From Maritimibacter sp. REDSEA-S28_B5 (GTDB taxonomy: Bacteria > Pseudomonadota > Alphaproteobacteria > Rhodobacterales > Rhodobacteraceae): a DNA stretch of 64,000 bases. Position numbers and translations under genes: made by a program. The notes under the pieces are model-generated. The model worked only from the letters and a program-made list of their open reading frames with translations. It was not told the origin of the DNA and did no database searches. Positions 26,983 to 35,443 of this stretch are shown here, in pieces (positions within the stretch are counted from its first letter, which is position 1; the number at the start of each line of letters is the position of its first letter). The stretch is from contig LUOO01000112.1 in NCBI GenBank assembly GCA_001626765.1, positions 52,556-116,555 of the forward strand. The letters run 5' to 3'.

Positions 26983-28038
26983 ATGAAATATATCAAGGCA
27001 TTGGCGGCAGCGGCGCCCGCCGTGGCCGCGGCGCAGGCCTATTTCGCCGAGGTGAACGCGAACGGTGGCGTACATGGCCGCACGATCAACTACATCGTAG
27101 AAGATCACGGCTATCAGGTGCCCAAGGCCGCGCAGGCCGCGAACAAGCTGATCAACCGCGATCAGGTCTTTGCGATGCTCCTGAACCTCGGCACGCCCCA
27201 CAACCTCGCCATGTTCCAATTGATGGAGCCGAAGGGCATCCCGAACATCTCGCCCATCACGGCCGCGCGCCAGATGATCGAGCCGCCCGCGCCGTGGAAA
27301 TTTGCGGGCACCTCGTCCTACTATGACGGCACGATCTCGGCATTGACCTACATGGCCGAAAACGAGGGGACCCAGAAGGTCTGCCTGATGATCCTGCCCA
27401 CCGACTTTGGCCAGGAGATCGCCGAGGGCGCCAAGAAGCTGGCCGAGGACGGCGTGATCGAATTGGGCGAGGAAATCGGCCACAAGCCGGACGAAAGCGA
27501 TTTCACCGGCGCGCTCGGGCGGGTCAAGGATGCGGGCTGTGACACCGTGGGCCTCGCGCTTGGCGTGTCCCAGCAGATCAACGCCATCGCGACCGCGCGC
27601 AAGCTCGGCATGAACGACCTCAAGTTCTACGTCTCGGGCGCGGGGTTCCACACGGTCGTGGCCAAGGGCCTCGCCCAGCAGGGCGTGATGGACGGCGTCT
27701 ATGCCGGCGCTGGTTGGCAGGACCTCGAGGCCCGTGTGGGCGAACCTGAGGTCATGGAGTGGATGGCGCAATACAAGGAAGCGACTGGCGAGGACTTCCC
27801 CAGCACCGGTGCGCTGCTTGGCCGCTCGGGCGCGGAAATCTTCGTGCGCGCGCTTGAAGCCGCCGGACCCGACCTGACGCATGAGAGTTTCATCGCCGCG
27901 ATGGAGGGTCTCGACTACGATGACGTGATCGCGGGCAACCATGTCGATTTCACGGCCGAGGATCACACCGCCGCCGACGAGATCTTTGTTTCGCGCATCG
28001 AGAACGGCTCGTGGGTGCTCGTCGAAACGATCGAGTAA
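26983..28038 (+). CDS. ABC transporter substrate-binding protein, N-terminus shortened
   Basis: 351 residues of the Peripla_BP_6/LivJ-like family, the binding protein of the adjacent HAAT transporter. The start ATG 26983 has AGGGAGG 6 nt upstream. After the first 11 residues (MKYIKALAAAA, the beginning of a signal peptide) the sequence jumps straight to AVAAAQAYFAEVNANGG, which in homologues lies about 40-50 residues later. The signal-peptide cleavage region and first beta strand with the SGP..A segment are missing, in frame, near 27015. As written, the protein could not be exported or folded normally. The rest of the gene is intact. Confidence 0.85.
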   Translation: MKYIKALAAAAPAVAAAQAYFAEVNANGGVHGRTINYIVEDHGYQVPKAAQAANKLINRDQVFAMLLNLGTPHNLAMFQLMEPKGIPNISPITAARQMIEPPAPWKFAGTSSYYDGTISALTYMAENEGTQKVCLMILPTDFGQEIAEGAKKLAEDGVIELGEEIGHKPDESDFTGALGRVKDAGCDTVGLALGVSQQINAIATARKLGMNDLKFYVSGAGFHTVVAKGLAQQGVMDGVYAGAGWQDLEARVGEPEVMEWMAQYKEATGEDFPSTGALLGRSGAEIFVRALEAAGPDLTHESFIAAMEGLDYDDVIAGNHVDFTAEDHTAADEIFVSRIENGSWVLVETIE

Positions 28039-28122
28039 ACTCTGACGGCGGGGCGGTTTGCGCCGCCTCGCCATTTCCCTCCACACCCAATCCCGAACGC
28101 ATTCCGTCAGCCGGAGGTCCCG

Positions 28123-29280
28123 ATGCTGAAACGCACGATCTATGCCGAAGAACACGAGATGTTCCGCCAGTCGGTCCGCGCATGGGCCGAGCGAGAGGTC
28201 TATCCCCACGCCGACGACTGGCGCGAGGCAGGCGTCGTGTCGCGCGAGGTCTGGCACCGGGCCGGGGAGGAGGGGTTTCTTTGCATGTATGCCGACGAGA
28301 AATACGGCGGCCTCGGCGTCGATGATTTCCGTTACGACATGATCCTCTGCGAGGAAATCGGTCCCCGCGAACCGGGGTTCTTTCTGGGCCTGCACAACCG
28401 TATCGCGGGGCCTTACCTTCAGAAATTCGCCTCCGACGACCAGCGCGACCGCTTCATGCCCGGTGTGGTGTCGGGCGAGACGATCCTTGCCATCGCGATG
28501 ACCGAGCCGGGCACGGGATCGGACCTCGCGGGTATCCGCACGCGCGCCGTGGACATGGGCGATCACTGGGTGCTGAACGGCTCCAAGACCTATATCTCCA
28601 ATGGCTTCCTCGCGGGCCTCATCCTCGTGGCCGCGCGCACGAACTCCGAAAAAAGCCACGAGATCGGGCTTTTCTGGGTCGAGGACGGCACGCCGGGCCT
28701 TACCCGTGGCCGCAACCTCAAGAAGGTTGGGCTTGAGAGCCAGGACACCGCCGAGTTGTTCTTCGACGACGTGAAGGTGCCGAAAGACAACCTCCTTGGC
28801 AGCCCCTCGGGCGGCTTCAAGACCATGATGATGAACCTCGCCGAGGAGCGGCTGATCGGGGCCGTCGGTTTCGTCGCCCGCGCCGAACGCGCCTTCGACA
28901 TCACGATGGGGTTCATCATGGACCGCCGCGCCTTTGGCCGCCCCATCGGGACGTTCCAGAACTCGCGGTTCAAGATGGCCTCGATGCGCACGGAACTCGA
29001 CGCCGCATGGGCGCTCACCGACCATTGCGCGCAGGCGCATATGAAGGGCGAGCTGTCCGCTGAATTGGCCGCCGAGGCCAAGCTTTACACCTCCGAGGTC
29101 GAGGGCCGCGTGGTCGACGAATGCCTCCAGCTTCACGGCGGCGCGGGCTACATGGACGAATACGAGATTTCCCGCCTCTACCGCGACGCGCGGATCAGCC
29201 GCATCTACGCGGGCACGTCCGAGATCATGCGCGAGATCATCGGTCGCGGTCTTGGCCTCGACGAGCGGCAAAGGAACTGA
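28123..29280 (+). CDS. Acyl-CoA dehydrogenase
   Basis: A 385-residue FAD flavoenzyme. Visible are the FAD/acyl-CoA segment AIAMTEPGTGSDLAGIRTRA, the middle beta domain, RRAFGRPIGTFQN, and the C-terminal LQLHGGAGYMDEYEISRLYRDARI with the catalytic-base region, ending YAGTSEIMREIIGR. It catalyses alpha,beta-desaturation of an acyl-CoA, complementing the hydratase/dehydrogenase/thiolase arm. It follows the binding-protein gene by 84 bp, and its start has GGAGG upstream. Confidence 0.95.
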   Translation: MLKRTIYAEEHEMFRQSVRAWAEREVYPHADDWREAGVVSREVWHRAGEEGFLCMYADEKYGGLGVDDFRYDMILCEEIGPREPGFFLGLHNRIAGPYLQKFASDDQRDRFMPGVVSGETILAIAMTEPGTGSDLAGIRTRAVDMGDHWVLNGSKTYISNGFLAGLILVAARTNSEKSHEIGLFWVEDGTPGLTRGRNLKKVGLESQDTAELFFDDVKVPKDNLLGSPSGGFKTMMMNLAEERLIGAVGFVARAERAFDITMGFIMDRRAFGRPIGTFQNSRFKMASMRTELDAAWALTDHCAQAHMKGELSAELAAEAKLYTSEVEGRVVDECLQLHGGAGYMDEYEISRLYRDARISRIYAGTSEIMREIIGRGLGLDERQRN

Positions 29281-29400
29281 CGCCGCTTCCTGTCCCTGCG
29301 ACCGCTCGTCGCGCCCCCGCCCGATTTGACCCAGCGCAAGGCCGCCCCCCTGTCCGGGGCGCAGAAGGGCGGCGCTACAGATGAGCAAAGGACAGGACAG

Positions 29401-29841
29401 ATGATGAAACAGATCCTATGCGCGGCGGCACTCGGCCTCGCCGCGACCGCTGCCTCGGCCGACACGATTCAAGTCCGGATGCTCGGCGCGGGCCCTGACG
29501 AGGCCATGGTTTTCGACCCCGCCTTCGTCCAGGCAGAGCCGGGCGATACCATTGAATTCATTGAGACCTCGCATGGCCACAATGTCGCGACCATCCGTGG
29601 CATGTTGCCCGAAGGCGCGACACCCGTGGCGTCGCCGCTCGGCGAAAGCTACCGGATGACCGTGACCCAAGAGGGGCTCTATGGCGTCGCCTCCTCGGCC
29701 CGCTACACGCTGGGCATGGTGGCGCTCATCCAGGTGGGAGAGGCGGTCAATCTCGACGCCGCGCGCGCCGCCCCGCACAAGGGACTTGCCCGTGCCGCCA
29801 TGGCCGAGCTTCTGACCGAGGTCACTCATTCGGGGAGCTAG
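29401..29841 (+). CDS. Pseudoazurin-like cupredoxin lacking copper ligands
   Basis: 146 residues with a 20-residue signal peptide (cleavage after AASA), so the protein is periplasmic. The fold matches pseudoazurin: a VQAEPGDTIEFIETSHGHNVATI segment containing the first His ligand (H60), and a C-terminal helical tail. In pseudoazurin the second cluster reads Y-G-V-K-C-T-P-H-Y-G-M-G-M. Here it is YGVASSARYTLGM, so Cys becomes Ser98 and His becomes Arg101, while Met106 remains. A type 1 copper site is therefore unlikely. The start is ATG 29401 (29404 is equivalent). No electron-transfer partner is adjacent. Confidence 0.85.
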   Translation: MMKQILCAAALGLAATAASADTIQVRMLGAGPDEAMVFDPAFVQAEPGDTIEFIETSHGHNVATIRGMLPEGATPVASPLGESYRMTVTQEGLYGVASSARYTLGMVALIQVGEAVNLDAARAAPHKGLARAAMAELLTEVTHSGS

Positions 29842-29900
29842 ACGGCTTCCCCCCGCCCGCGAAACATGATCCTCTCGGCCCGCATCAAGGGGGCCGGGAC

Positions 29901-31106
29901 GTGATTGCCAAACCACTCAGTATCGGGATCGCCGGGGCTGGGATCGGCGGGCTGGCCGCCGCTGCGCTTCTTGCGCGCGCGGGGCATTCGGTCGAGGTGC
30001 ACGATCGTTTCGCCCGCCCCGCGCCGGTCGGCTCCGGCCTCGTGGTGCAACCGGTGGGCCGCCGCGTCCTCGCCGCCATCGGGATCGAGGAGGCGGCGCT
30101 CGCCCAGGGCCAGATCCTGTCGTCCCTCCTTGGCACCAGTGTCGAGACGAACGGTCCCGTTCTCGTCGCCGCCTATGGCCGCACGCCCTCGACCAAGGGC
30201 CTCGCGCTGCACCGCTCGGTGCTATTCGACCTGCTGCTCGGCGCCGCTCAGGACGCGGGGGCGCGGCTTCTTCCGTCGTCCGAGGTCATCGGGCAAAGCG
30301 CAAACCGCTTCACCCTCGCCTCTGGCGAGAGCGCGACTTATGACCTGCTCATCGACGCGAGCGGCGCGGGATCGCGGTTGTCGCCGCTCGTCCACCGTAT
30401 CCTGCCCTTCGGCGCGATCTGGGCGACAGTCGACTGGGTACCGGGGGCCTTTCCCGAGGATCAGCTGACCCAGCGGTATCACTACGCGAGCCGGATGATG
30501 GGCGTCTTGCCCATCGGCACGCCGGCGGGGGCGACCGGAGCCAAAGCCGCGCTCTTCTGGTCTCTGCCGCGCGATGGCTACGCCGACTGGCGGCAGACCG
30601 GCCTTGCGGCATGGCGCGACACGGCGCGCACCCACTGGCCCGAGGCCGCCGGTTACGCCGAGCAGATCATCGACCCCGACCAGTTCACCATGGCCCGCTA
30701 TGCCCATGGTACGCTGCTGAACCCGGTCGCGGGCAATCTCGTCCATATCGGGGATGCCGCGCACCGCACCTCGCCGCAGCTGGGGCAGGGGGCCAACATG
30801 GCGCTGCTTGATGCCAACGCGCTGGCCTGCGCGCTGGCCCTGCACCCCCACAACCTGCCCGACGCGCTGCGCTGCTACGCGCGGATGCGACGCACCCACG
30901 TCTGGGGCTATCAGTCGCTGTCGGCGATGTTCACGCCGCAATATCAATCCGATAGCCGCGCGCTCGCCCATTTGCGCAACCGCCTGCTCTATCCGTTGTC
31001 GCGCCTCTGGCCGGTGCCCGCGCTTCTCGCCCGGCTGGTGCAGGGCGATCTCCTGCCGCCCGCCGCAGGACTATCGCGCAAGACCGCTCAGGTGGCGAAA
31101 AGCTGA
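29901..31106 (+). CDS. FAD-dependent monooxygenase (PHBH/UbiH type)
   Basis: 401 residues of group A flavoprotein monooxygenases. The N-terminal Rossmann motif is [24 protein letters not shown]-like segment reads [14 protein letters not shown]. The FAD ribityl/GD motif is [28 protein letters not shown]. Initiation is at GTG 29901 after AAGGGGG. The substrate is unknown. Its 3' end overlaps the VOC gene on the other strand by 19 nt (31088-31106). Confidence 0.9.
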   Translation: MIAKPLSIGIAGAGIGGLAAAALLARAGHSVEVHDRFARPAPVGSGLVVQPVGRRVLAAIGIEEAALAQGQILSSLLGTSVETNGPVLVAAYGRTPSTKGLALHRSVLFDLLLGAAQDAGARLLPSSEVIGQSANRFTLASGESATYDLLIDASGAGSRLSPLVHRILPFGAIWATVDWVPGAFPEDQLTQRYHYASRMMGVLPIGTPAGATGAKAALFWSLPRDGYADWRQTGLAAWRDTARTHWPEAAGYAEQIIDPDQFTMARYAHGTLLNPVAGNLVHIGDAAHRTSPQLGQGANMALLDANALACALALHPHNLPDALRCYARMRRTHVWGYQSLSAMFTPQYQSDSRALAHLRNRLLYPLSRLWPVPALLARLVQGDLLPPAAGLSRKTAQVAKS

Positions 31107-31507
31107 CCCATGTCGGCAAAGGACTTCAGTTCGACCGCGTTCCCCGACGGATCGAGAAAGAACATCGTCGCCTGTTCGCCCGGCTGACCTTTGAAGCGGA
31201 TATAGGGCTCGATCACGAACTCGGTCCCCGCCGCACGCAGCTTTTCCGCTGTCGCCTCCCACGTCGCCATGTCGAGCACCGCCCCGAAGTGGCGCACGGG
31301 GACGCCGTGGCCATCGACCGCGTTGGTCGCCGCCGATCCACATTCGTCGGGGGCGAGATGGGCGACGATCTGGTGGCCGTGGAAATTGAAATCCACCCAC
31401 TCGGGCGAGGACCGGCCCTCGGTGCAGCCCAGGAGGCCCTTGTAGAAATCGCGCGCCGCCGCGAGGTCGTGGACGGGAAAGGCAAGGTGGAAGGGCGGCA
31501 TCGACAT
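31088..31507 (-). CDS. VOC-family (glyoxalase/dioxygenase-like) protein
   Basis: 139 residues with two beta-alpha-beta-beta-beta units: the N-terminal [22 protein letters not shown] and the C-terminal [15 protein letters not shown]. The metal-binding pattern of the superfamily (His in the first strand, Glu in NAVELK) is kept. The start ATG 31507 is fixed by GGAG 6 nt upstream; the second ATG, 31501, is less well spaced. Substrate not predictable. It is a single gene convergent with the FAD monooxygenase. Confidence 0.88.
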   Translation of the reverse strand: MSMPPFHLAFPVHDLAAARDFYKGLLGCTEGRSSPEWVDFNFHGHQIVAHLAPDECGSAATNAVDGHGVPVRHFGAVLDMATWEATAEKLRAAGTEFVIEPYIRFKGQPGEQATMFFLDPSGNAVELKSFADMGQLFAT

Positions 31508-31754
31508 GGGGGTCTCCTGAAGCTCGGCTGTCCTGCCCGCGATCCGGGGCAGGGGGTGAGGGATCGACGCGGATCGTGGCCGTCGCGCGACGAAATGGCA
31601 AGCGCGGGACGAGGCCCCGTGAACGGCGTAGAACGCCCGCCGGGTCACCCTGTCAGAAATTTTTTTAACGGTCACAGAATGTTGTTCGCTCCGTGACCTT
31701 TTGCCGCTAGAACCGACACTGGGACAATCACATAGGCGAAATGCCGAGGATTTC

Positions 31755-31970
31755 ATGCGAAGCGGTTTCTTCGCCCTGACAGGGCTATCATTCATCATTC
31801 CATGTGTGGCGTTGGCTGCCGCGGGCGGCGTCGGCGGCGGGTTCGGCGCAGACGACTGGCTGCGCAAATGGCCGGTGCTCGTCATCGTCTTTGCTCTCGT
31901 CATCGGCACCACGAGTTTTCTCATCACCCGCGTCCTTGCCCGCGCCAAAGCGAAGGGAGAGGCGAAGTGA
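31755..31970 (+). CDS. Small membrane protein A of the CNB cassette
   Basis: 71 residues, unrecognised family. An N-terminal hydrophobic signal (residues 1-21, ending VALAAA) is followed by a Gly-rich periplasmic stretch, the motif W-L-R-K-W-P-V-L, one transmembrane helix, and a basic cytoplasmic tail ([13 protein letters not shown]). The next gene encodes a paralogue with the same arrangement. Start ATG 31755. The upstream 247 bp contain a GGTCAC...GTGACC inverted repeat (31670-31698) that may be regulatory. It overlaps the next gene by 4 nt. Confidence 0.7.
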   Translation: MRSGFFALTGLSFIIPCVALAAAGGVGGGFGADDWLRKWPVLVIVFALVIGTTSFLITRVLARAKAKGEAK

Positions 31971-32194
31971 TCCGCATCCTCACGACCCTTGCCGCCCTCA
32001 CGCTGTCCGGCCTGCCCGGTGCGGCGCTGGCGTTTTGTGGTGGCTGGAACAGCCCCGTGGCCCCCGGATTCGACGCGACGAGCTGGGGCGACAAATGGCC
32101 GGTGCTGGCCGCGATCCTGACCTTCGTCGTGCTCTTCTCGAGCTTCGTGGTCCAGCGCGTTTCCGCCATGCGCCACCTGCCGGACGAGGTCTGA
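31967..32194 (+). CDS. Small membrane protein B of the CNB cassette
   Basis: 75 residues, initiated at GTG 31967 (AGGGAGAGG upstream; GTGA overlap with protein A). A cleavable-looking signal peptide (to ALAFC, where the Cys could make it a lipoprotein-like junction) is followed by a short extracytoplasmic region, the motif W-G-D-K-W-P-V-L, one transmembrane helix, and a short cytoplasmic tail. The shared [WxxKWPVL]-helix layout with protein A implies gene duplication. Function unknown; it is tied by position to the membrane protein that follows 1 nt later. Confidence 0.68.
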   Translation: MIRILTTLAALTLSGLPGAALAFCGGWNSPVAPGFDATSWGDKWPVLAAILTFVVLFSSFVVQRVSAMRHLPDEV

Positions 32195-32195
32195 G

Positions 32196-33554
32196 ATGAA
32201 CCAGATCGTTGCGCAGGCCCGCCGGTTCTTCCGGTTCGAGGGGGTGAGCCTTCAGGTCGTCCTCGTGACCGCCTTCATTTCCTACGTGCTCCAGATCAAC
32301 GCGATCGTGGGGGGCGAACCGCTTTACCTTATCGCCTTCTACACGCTTTTGCCGTGGATCCCGCTCGCGCTGTTCGAGGGCATCTGGAAGGTCAAGAACT
32401 ACTCGATGATCGCCGTTCTCGGGCTCTTTACGGTGCTACAGATCGGCCATTTCGCGGAACATCTGATCCAGGTGATCCAGATTGATTATCTGAACGGCAC
32501 CGTGGCCTGCCCGCCGCCGGTCGACAACATCGACAACGCCCAGCGAGCCGTGGACCTTGGCCTGCGCGCGGCCACCGACCAGCCGTCCTATTACTCCGTC
32601 GACCAGATCGCCAAGGCGGGGCCGGATGGCGCGCCGCTTGCCGATGCCAATGGCGAAATGCTCGTGGGTCCCGCCGCCTGTGCCGTCTTCGGGCAACTCG
32701 ACCTCGAGGTCGTGCACCTGGTGTGGGAACTTCTGGGCTACTTCGGCACCGGCATGGTGCTGCTGTTTTTCCCGCGCAACCGCTGGCTTTTCATCGCGCT
32801 TCTGGCGCTGTCGTGGCATGCGCTCGAACACCTGACGATCACCTATTTCTACTATTTCGATCAGGCGCAGGAATGGCCGGGGATGGTCCAGCTCTGGGCG
32901 ACCGTGCCGACCGGCGGTGGGCACTACATGGCCGTGCCCGCTGGCCAGCAGGAGGCGATGCTGAACTTTTACCAAGCAGGGGGCAAGTTCGGCCTGATGG
33001 CCAACAACGGGCTCTTCGAACAGCTCACCGGCTATGACGGGATGCCCGGTCGCCCGCTTCTGCACATGTTCTATAACCTCTGCATCACGATCCCGTCTTT
33101 GATCGGTTTCCTGATCGAATTGCGCAAACTGCGCTCGCGCTACCTCGAACAGACCTTCAAGGAACTGTCGATCGAAGAGGTCACGCGCCTGTCGCAGCGG
33201 GTCGAGGATGTGGTGTTCCACAAGGGCGCAGTCATCCTGCGCGAGGGCGATCCGGCCACCCATTGCCTGCTGATCAAGGAAGGCAAGGTCGACATTTACG
33301 TGGGCTACGGCACCCCGGAGCAGAAAAAGGTCGCGGAACTGCGTGACGGCGCGCTTCTGGGCGAAATGGGTCTGCTCGACGGCAAGCCGCGATCGGCCAC
33401 CGCCGTGGCGCAGGGCCATGTGGATTGCCTCAAGATCGACGCGGTGACCTTTGCCGACCTCATGGACCCGACCAAGGGCGAGTTCCGGTCGGAAGCCACC
33501 ATGCAGCAAGTCATGCGCATCGCCGACCTGCGCCGGATTGCGCCGGCGGAGTGA
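32196..33554 (+). CDS. Polytopic membrane protein with C-terminal cyclic-nucleotide-binding domain
   Basis: 452 residues. About six hydrophobic helices lie within residues 20-310, with a soluble loop at about 95-165. Two helices carry the same buried motif H-x-x-E-H (H85-E88-H89 in HFAEH; H208-E211-H212 in HALEH), and H174 and E178 lie in a third helix. Such paired motifs suggest an intramembrane metal or heme site. Residues 335-440 form a cNMP-binding fold with the phosphate cassette G-E...R-S-A-T (G389-E390, R399-T402). I do not recognise the membrane domain. Possible roles include a ligand-gated redox or transport module. Cotranscribed with two small membrane proteins. Confidence 0.78.
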   Translation: MNQIVAQARRFFRFEGVSLQVVLVTAFISYVLQINAIVGGEPLYLIAFYTLLPWIPLALFEGIWKVKNYSMIAVLGLFTVLQIGHFAEHLIQVIQIDYLNGTVACPPPVDNIDNAQRAVDLGLRAATDQPSYYSVDQIAKAGPDGAPLADANGEMLVGPAACAVFGQLDLEVVHLVWELLGYFGTGMVLLFFPRNRWLFIALLALSWHALEHLTITYFYYFDQAQEWPGMVQLWATVPTGGGHYMAVPAGQQEAMLNFYQAGGKFGLMANNGLFEQLTGYDGMPGRPLLHMFYNLCITIPSLIGFLIELRKLRSRYLEQTFKELSIEEVTRLSQRVEDVVFHKGAVILREGDPATHCLLIKEGKVDIYVGYGTPEQKKVAELRDGALLGEMGLLDGKPRSATAVAQGHVDCLKIDAVTFADLMDPTKGEFRSEATMQQVMRIADLRRIAPAE

Positions 33555-33578
33555 TCCGAGGCTACCTGTAACGCTGCG

Positions 33579-33611
33579 ACACCCCGGCCCGCGGCCGGGG
33601 TGTTTCGCTTT
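33579..33611 (+). terminator. Intrinsic terminator of the CNB cassette
   Basis: An 11-bp GC-rich stem ACACCCCGGCC / GGCCGGGGTGT with a CGC loop (33579-33603) is followed by TTCGCTTT. It closes the three-gene cassette, and the next gene is convergent. Confidence 0.8.
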
Positions 33612-33624
33612 GGGCGAAGCCCAC

Positions 33625-34482
33625 CTAGTCGAGCTGGAACCGGTATTCCGGCAACCCGCGGGGCGCGTCCGCGACGACCAGCGTCTTACCCGAGTGTGTG
33701 CCGTCCATATCGCTCTCGAACCCATGCCCATCGGTCGCCGTGGTGACGTAGAGCGTGGTGAAATCCGCACCGCCCGGCGCCGGGCAATTGGCAAAAGGCG
33801 CCGCGAGCCCGATCCGCCCGGTGACCTGTCCGCCGGTCGCGGCCAGCAGCACCTCGCCCCTTCCCCAGTTGGTGACCGCCAGCGTCCCGTCGGCCAGCAC
33901 CACCGCCCCGTCCGCGAGCAGAGACAACGCCTTGCCGTCGAGGAACAGCTCCGGCGCGCCCCTGGGCCAGCCATCGGCGTCGAGCGCAATCCGCCACGTC
34001 TTGCGCTGCCCTGTGTCCGAGAAATAGGCGGCGCTGCGGTCCGGCAGAAACGAGATCGAGTTGGGCACCGTGATGCCAGGCAAAAGCTGGCGCATTTCAC
34101 CTTCGTAATAGCGGTAAATCGCGCCCGCGCCTCGCGTGTGATCCTTGGCCATGGTCCCGATCCAGAACCCGCCCCAGGGGTCGATCCGCCCGTCATTGGT
34201 GCGGGTGTCGGGCCGGTCAACCTCAAGGTCGACAAGCCGGGTCATCCCCCCGTCGATGCTCCAGACCCAGAGCCCGGTTTCCGAGGCCAGCACCATCCGC
34301 TCCGCGTCGATCCAGCCGGCCGCCGAATACGTCTCGTCGAGCGCGATGTCGCGGGTGGCCCCGGTTTCGGGGTGGCGGGACATAAGCCGCCGTCCCTTGA
34401 TGTCGAACCAGAAAAGCTCGCCCCGTTCGGGATGCCAGAGCGCCCCTTCGCCAAGGATGCAGGCGCGGTCGTCAAAAATCAT
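33625..34482 (-). CDS. SMP-30/gluconolactonase family protein
   Basis: A 285-residue six-bladed beta-propeller lactonase or esterase. Metal-binding features of the family are GEGALWHPERGELFWFDI (N-terminal Glu), the TNDGRIDPWGGFWIGTM segment, PNSISF and the Asp in LLADGAVV. It is likely a sugar-acid lactonase. The start is ATG 34482, with GGAGG 7 nt upstream, rather than the longer frame to 34545. It is divergent from the FAH-family gene, a common sugar-acid catabolic pairing. Confidence 0.9.
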   Translation of the reverse strand: MIFDDRACILGEGALWHPERGELFWFDIKGRRLMSRHPETGATRDIALDETYSAAGWIDAERMVLASETGLWVWSIDGGMTRLVDLEVDRPDTRTNDGRIDPWGGFWIGTMAKDHTRGAGAIYRYYEGEMRQLLPGITVPNSISFLPDRSAAYFSDTGQRKTWRIALDADGWPRGAPELFLDGKALSLLADGAVVLADGTLAVTNWGRGEVLLAATGGQVTGRIGLAAPFANCPAPGGADFTTLYVTTATDGHGFESDMDGTHSGKTLVVADAPRGLPEYRFQLD

Positions 34483-34603
34483 GATCAGTCCTCCCCGCTC
34501 CAAGGTGCAAAGCCGCCCCGGCCCTGTCCAGTCCGGGCCATCCAATCTGCGGCATTGACGCGGCGTTGCGCATGGGGGAGGTCAGGAGAAAAGGGAGAAC
34601 GAC

Positions 34604-35443
34604 ATGAAGCTCATACGGTTCGGAGAGATTGGCGCGGAAAAGCCCGGTCTGGTGGATGCCTCGGACGTGATGCGCGACCTGTCCGAGGTGGTGCCTGACT
34701 TCACCGGCACGACGCTGTCGCCCGCTCATCTGACCCGCATCGCCGCGCTCGGTCACGCCGACCTGCCCGAGGTACCCGCAGGCACCCGGATCGGTGCGCC
34801 GGTCGCCGGGACGCGGAACTTCATCGGCGTGGGCCTCAACTACGCCGACCACGCCGCCGAGGCGGGAATGGACATCCCGTCCGAGCCGATCCTGTTCAAC
34901 AAGGCGCCCTCTTGCATCGGTGGCCCCAACGACGCTGTCGTCCTGCCGCGCGGGTCGGTGAAATCGGATTGGGAGATCGAGCTTGCCATCGTGATCGGCA
35001 CCGGCGGAAGCTACATCGAAGAGGCCGACGCACTGTCCCATGTCGCGGGCTTCACGATCTGCAACGACCTGTCGGAACGCGAATACCAGATCGAGCGGAT
35101 GGGGACATGGTCCAAGGGCAAGGGTTGCCCGACCTTCGGGCCCCTGGGTCCGTGGCTCGTCACCCCGGACGAAATCGACACCGCCGACCTTGCCATGGCG
35201 CTCGACCTAAATGGCACCCCCCAGCAGCGCGGCTCGACCGCCACGATGATCTTCAAACCGGAATTTCTGGTCAGCTACATCAGCCGCTTCATGGCGCTGG
35301 AACCCGGTGACGTGATCTGCACCGGGACCCCGCCCGGCGTCGGCATGGGGATGAAACCGCCGCTCTACCTCAAGCCCGGCGACGTGATGACGCTCACCAT
35401 CGAAGGGCTGGGCACGCAGAGCCAGACCGTCGCCGCGGGCTAG
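34604..35443 (+). CDS. Fumarylacetoacetate hydrolase family protein
   Basis: 279 residues with the FAH C-terminal domain. The divalent-metal ligands are recognisable in SDWEIELAIVIG (Asp/Glu), and the catalytic fold continues with GFTICNDLSEREYQ and GDVICTGTPPGVGMG. Members include 2-keto-3-deoxy-fuconate or arabonate hydrolases and acylpyruvases. Alongside the divergent SMP-30 gene, a sugar-acid (e.g. L-fuconate-type) pathway is plausible but not provable here. It ends 1 nt before the LysR stop on the other strand. Confidence 0.9.
   Translation: MKLIRFGEIGAEKPGLVDASDVMRDLSEVVPDFTGTTLSPAHLTRIAALGHADLPEVPAGTRIGAPVAGTRNFIGVGLNYADHAAEAGMDIPSEPILFNKAPSCIGGPNDAVVLPRGSVKSDWEIELAIVIGTGGSYIEEADALSHVAGFTICNDLSEREYQIERMGTWSKGKGCPTFGPLGPWLVTPDEIDTADLAMALDLNGTPQQRGSTATMIFKPEFLVSYISRFMALEPGDVICTGTPPGVGMGMKPPLYLKPGDVMTLTIEGLGTQSQTVAAG

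Noticed and set aside
26935..29388. An 817-codon open frame on the minus strand
   Set aside because: Shadow of the binding-protein and acyl-CoA-dehydrogenase genes, both of which show full family motifs on the plus strand.
31088..32176. A 362-codon minus-strand frame reaching upstream of the VOC gene
   Set aside because: Only the 139 residues from ATG 31507 are VOC-like and have a ribosome-binding site; the upstream part is low-complexity and lies opposite the small membrane proteins.
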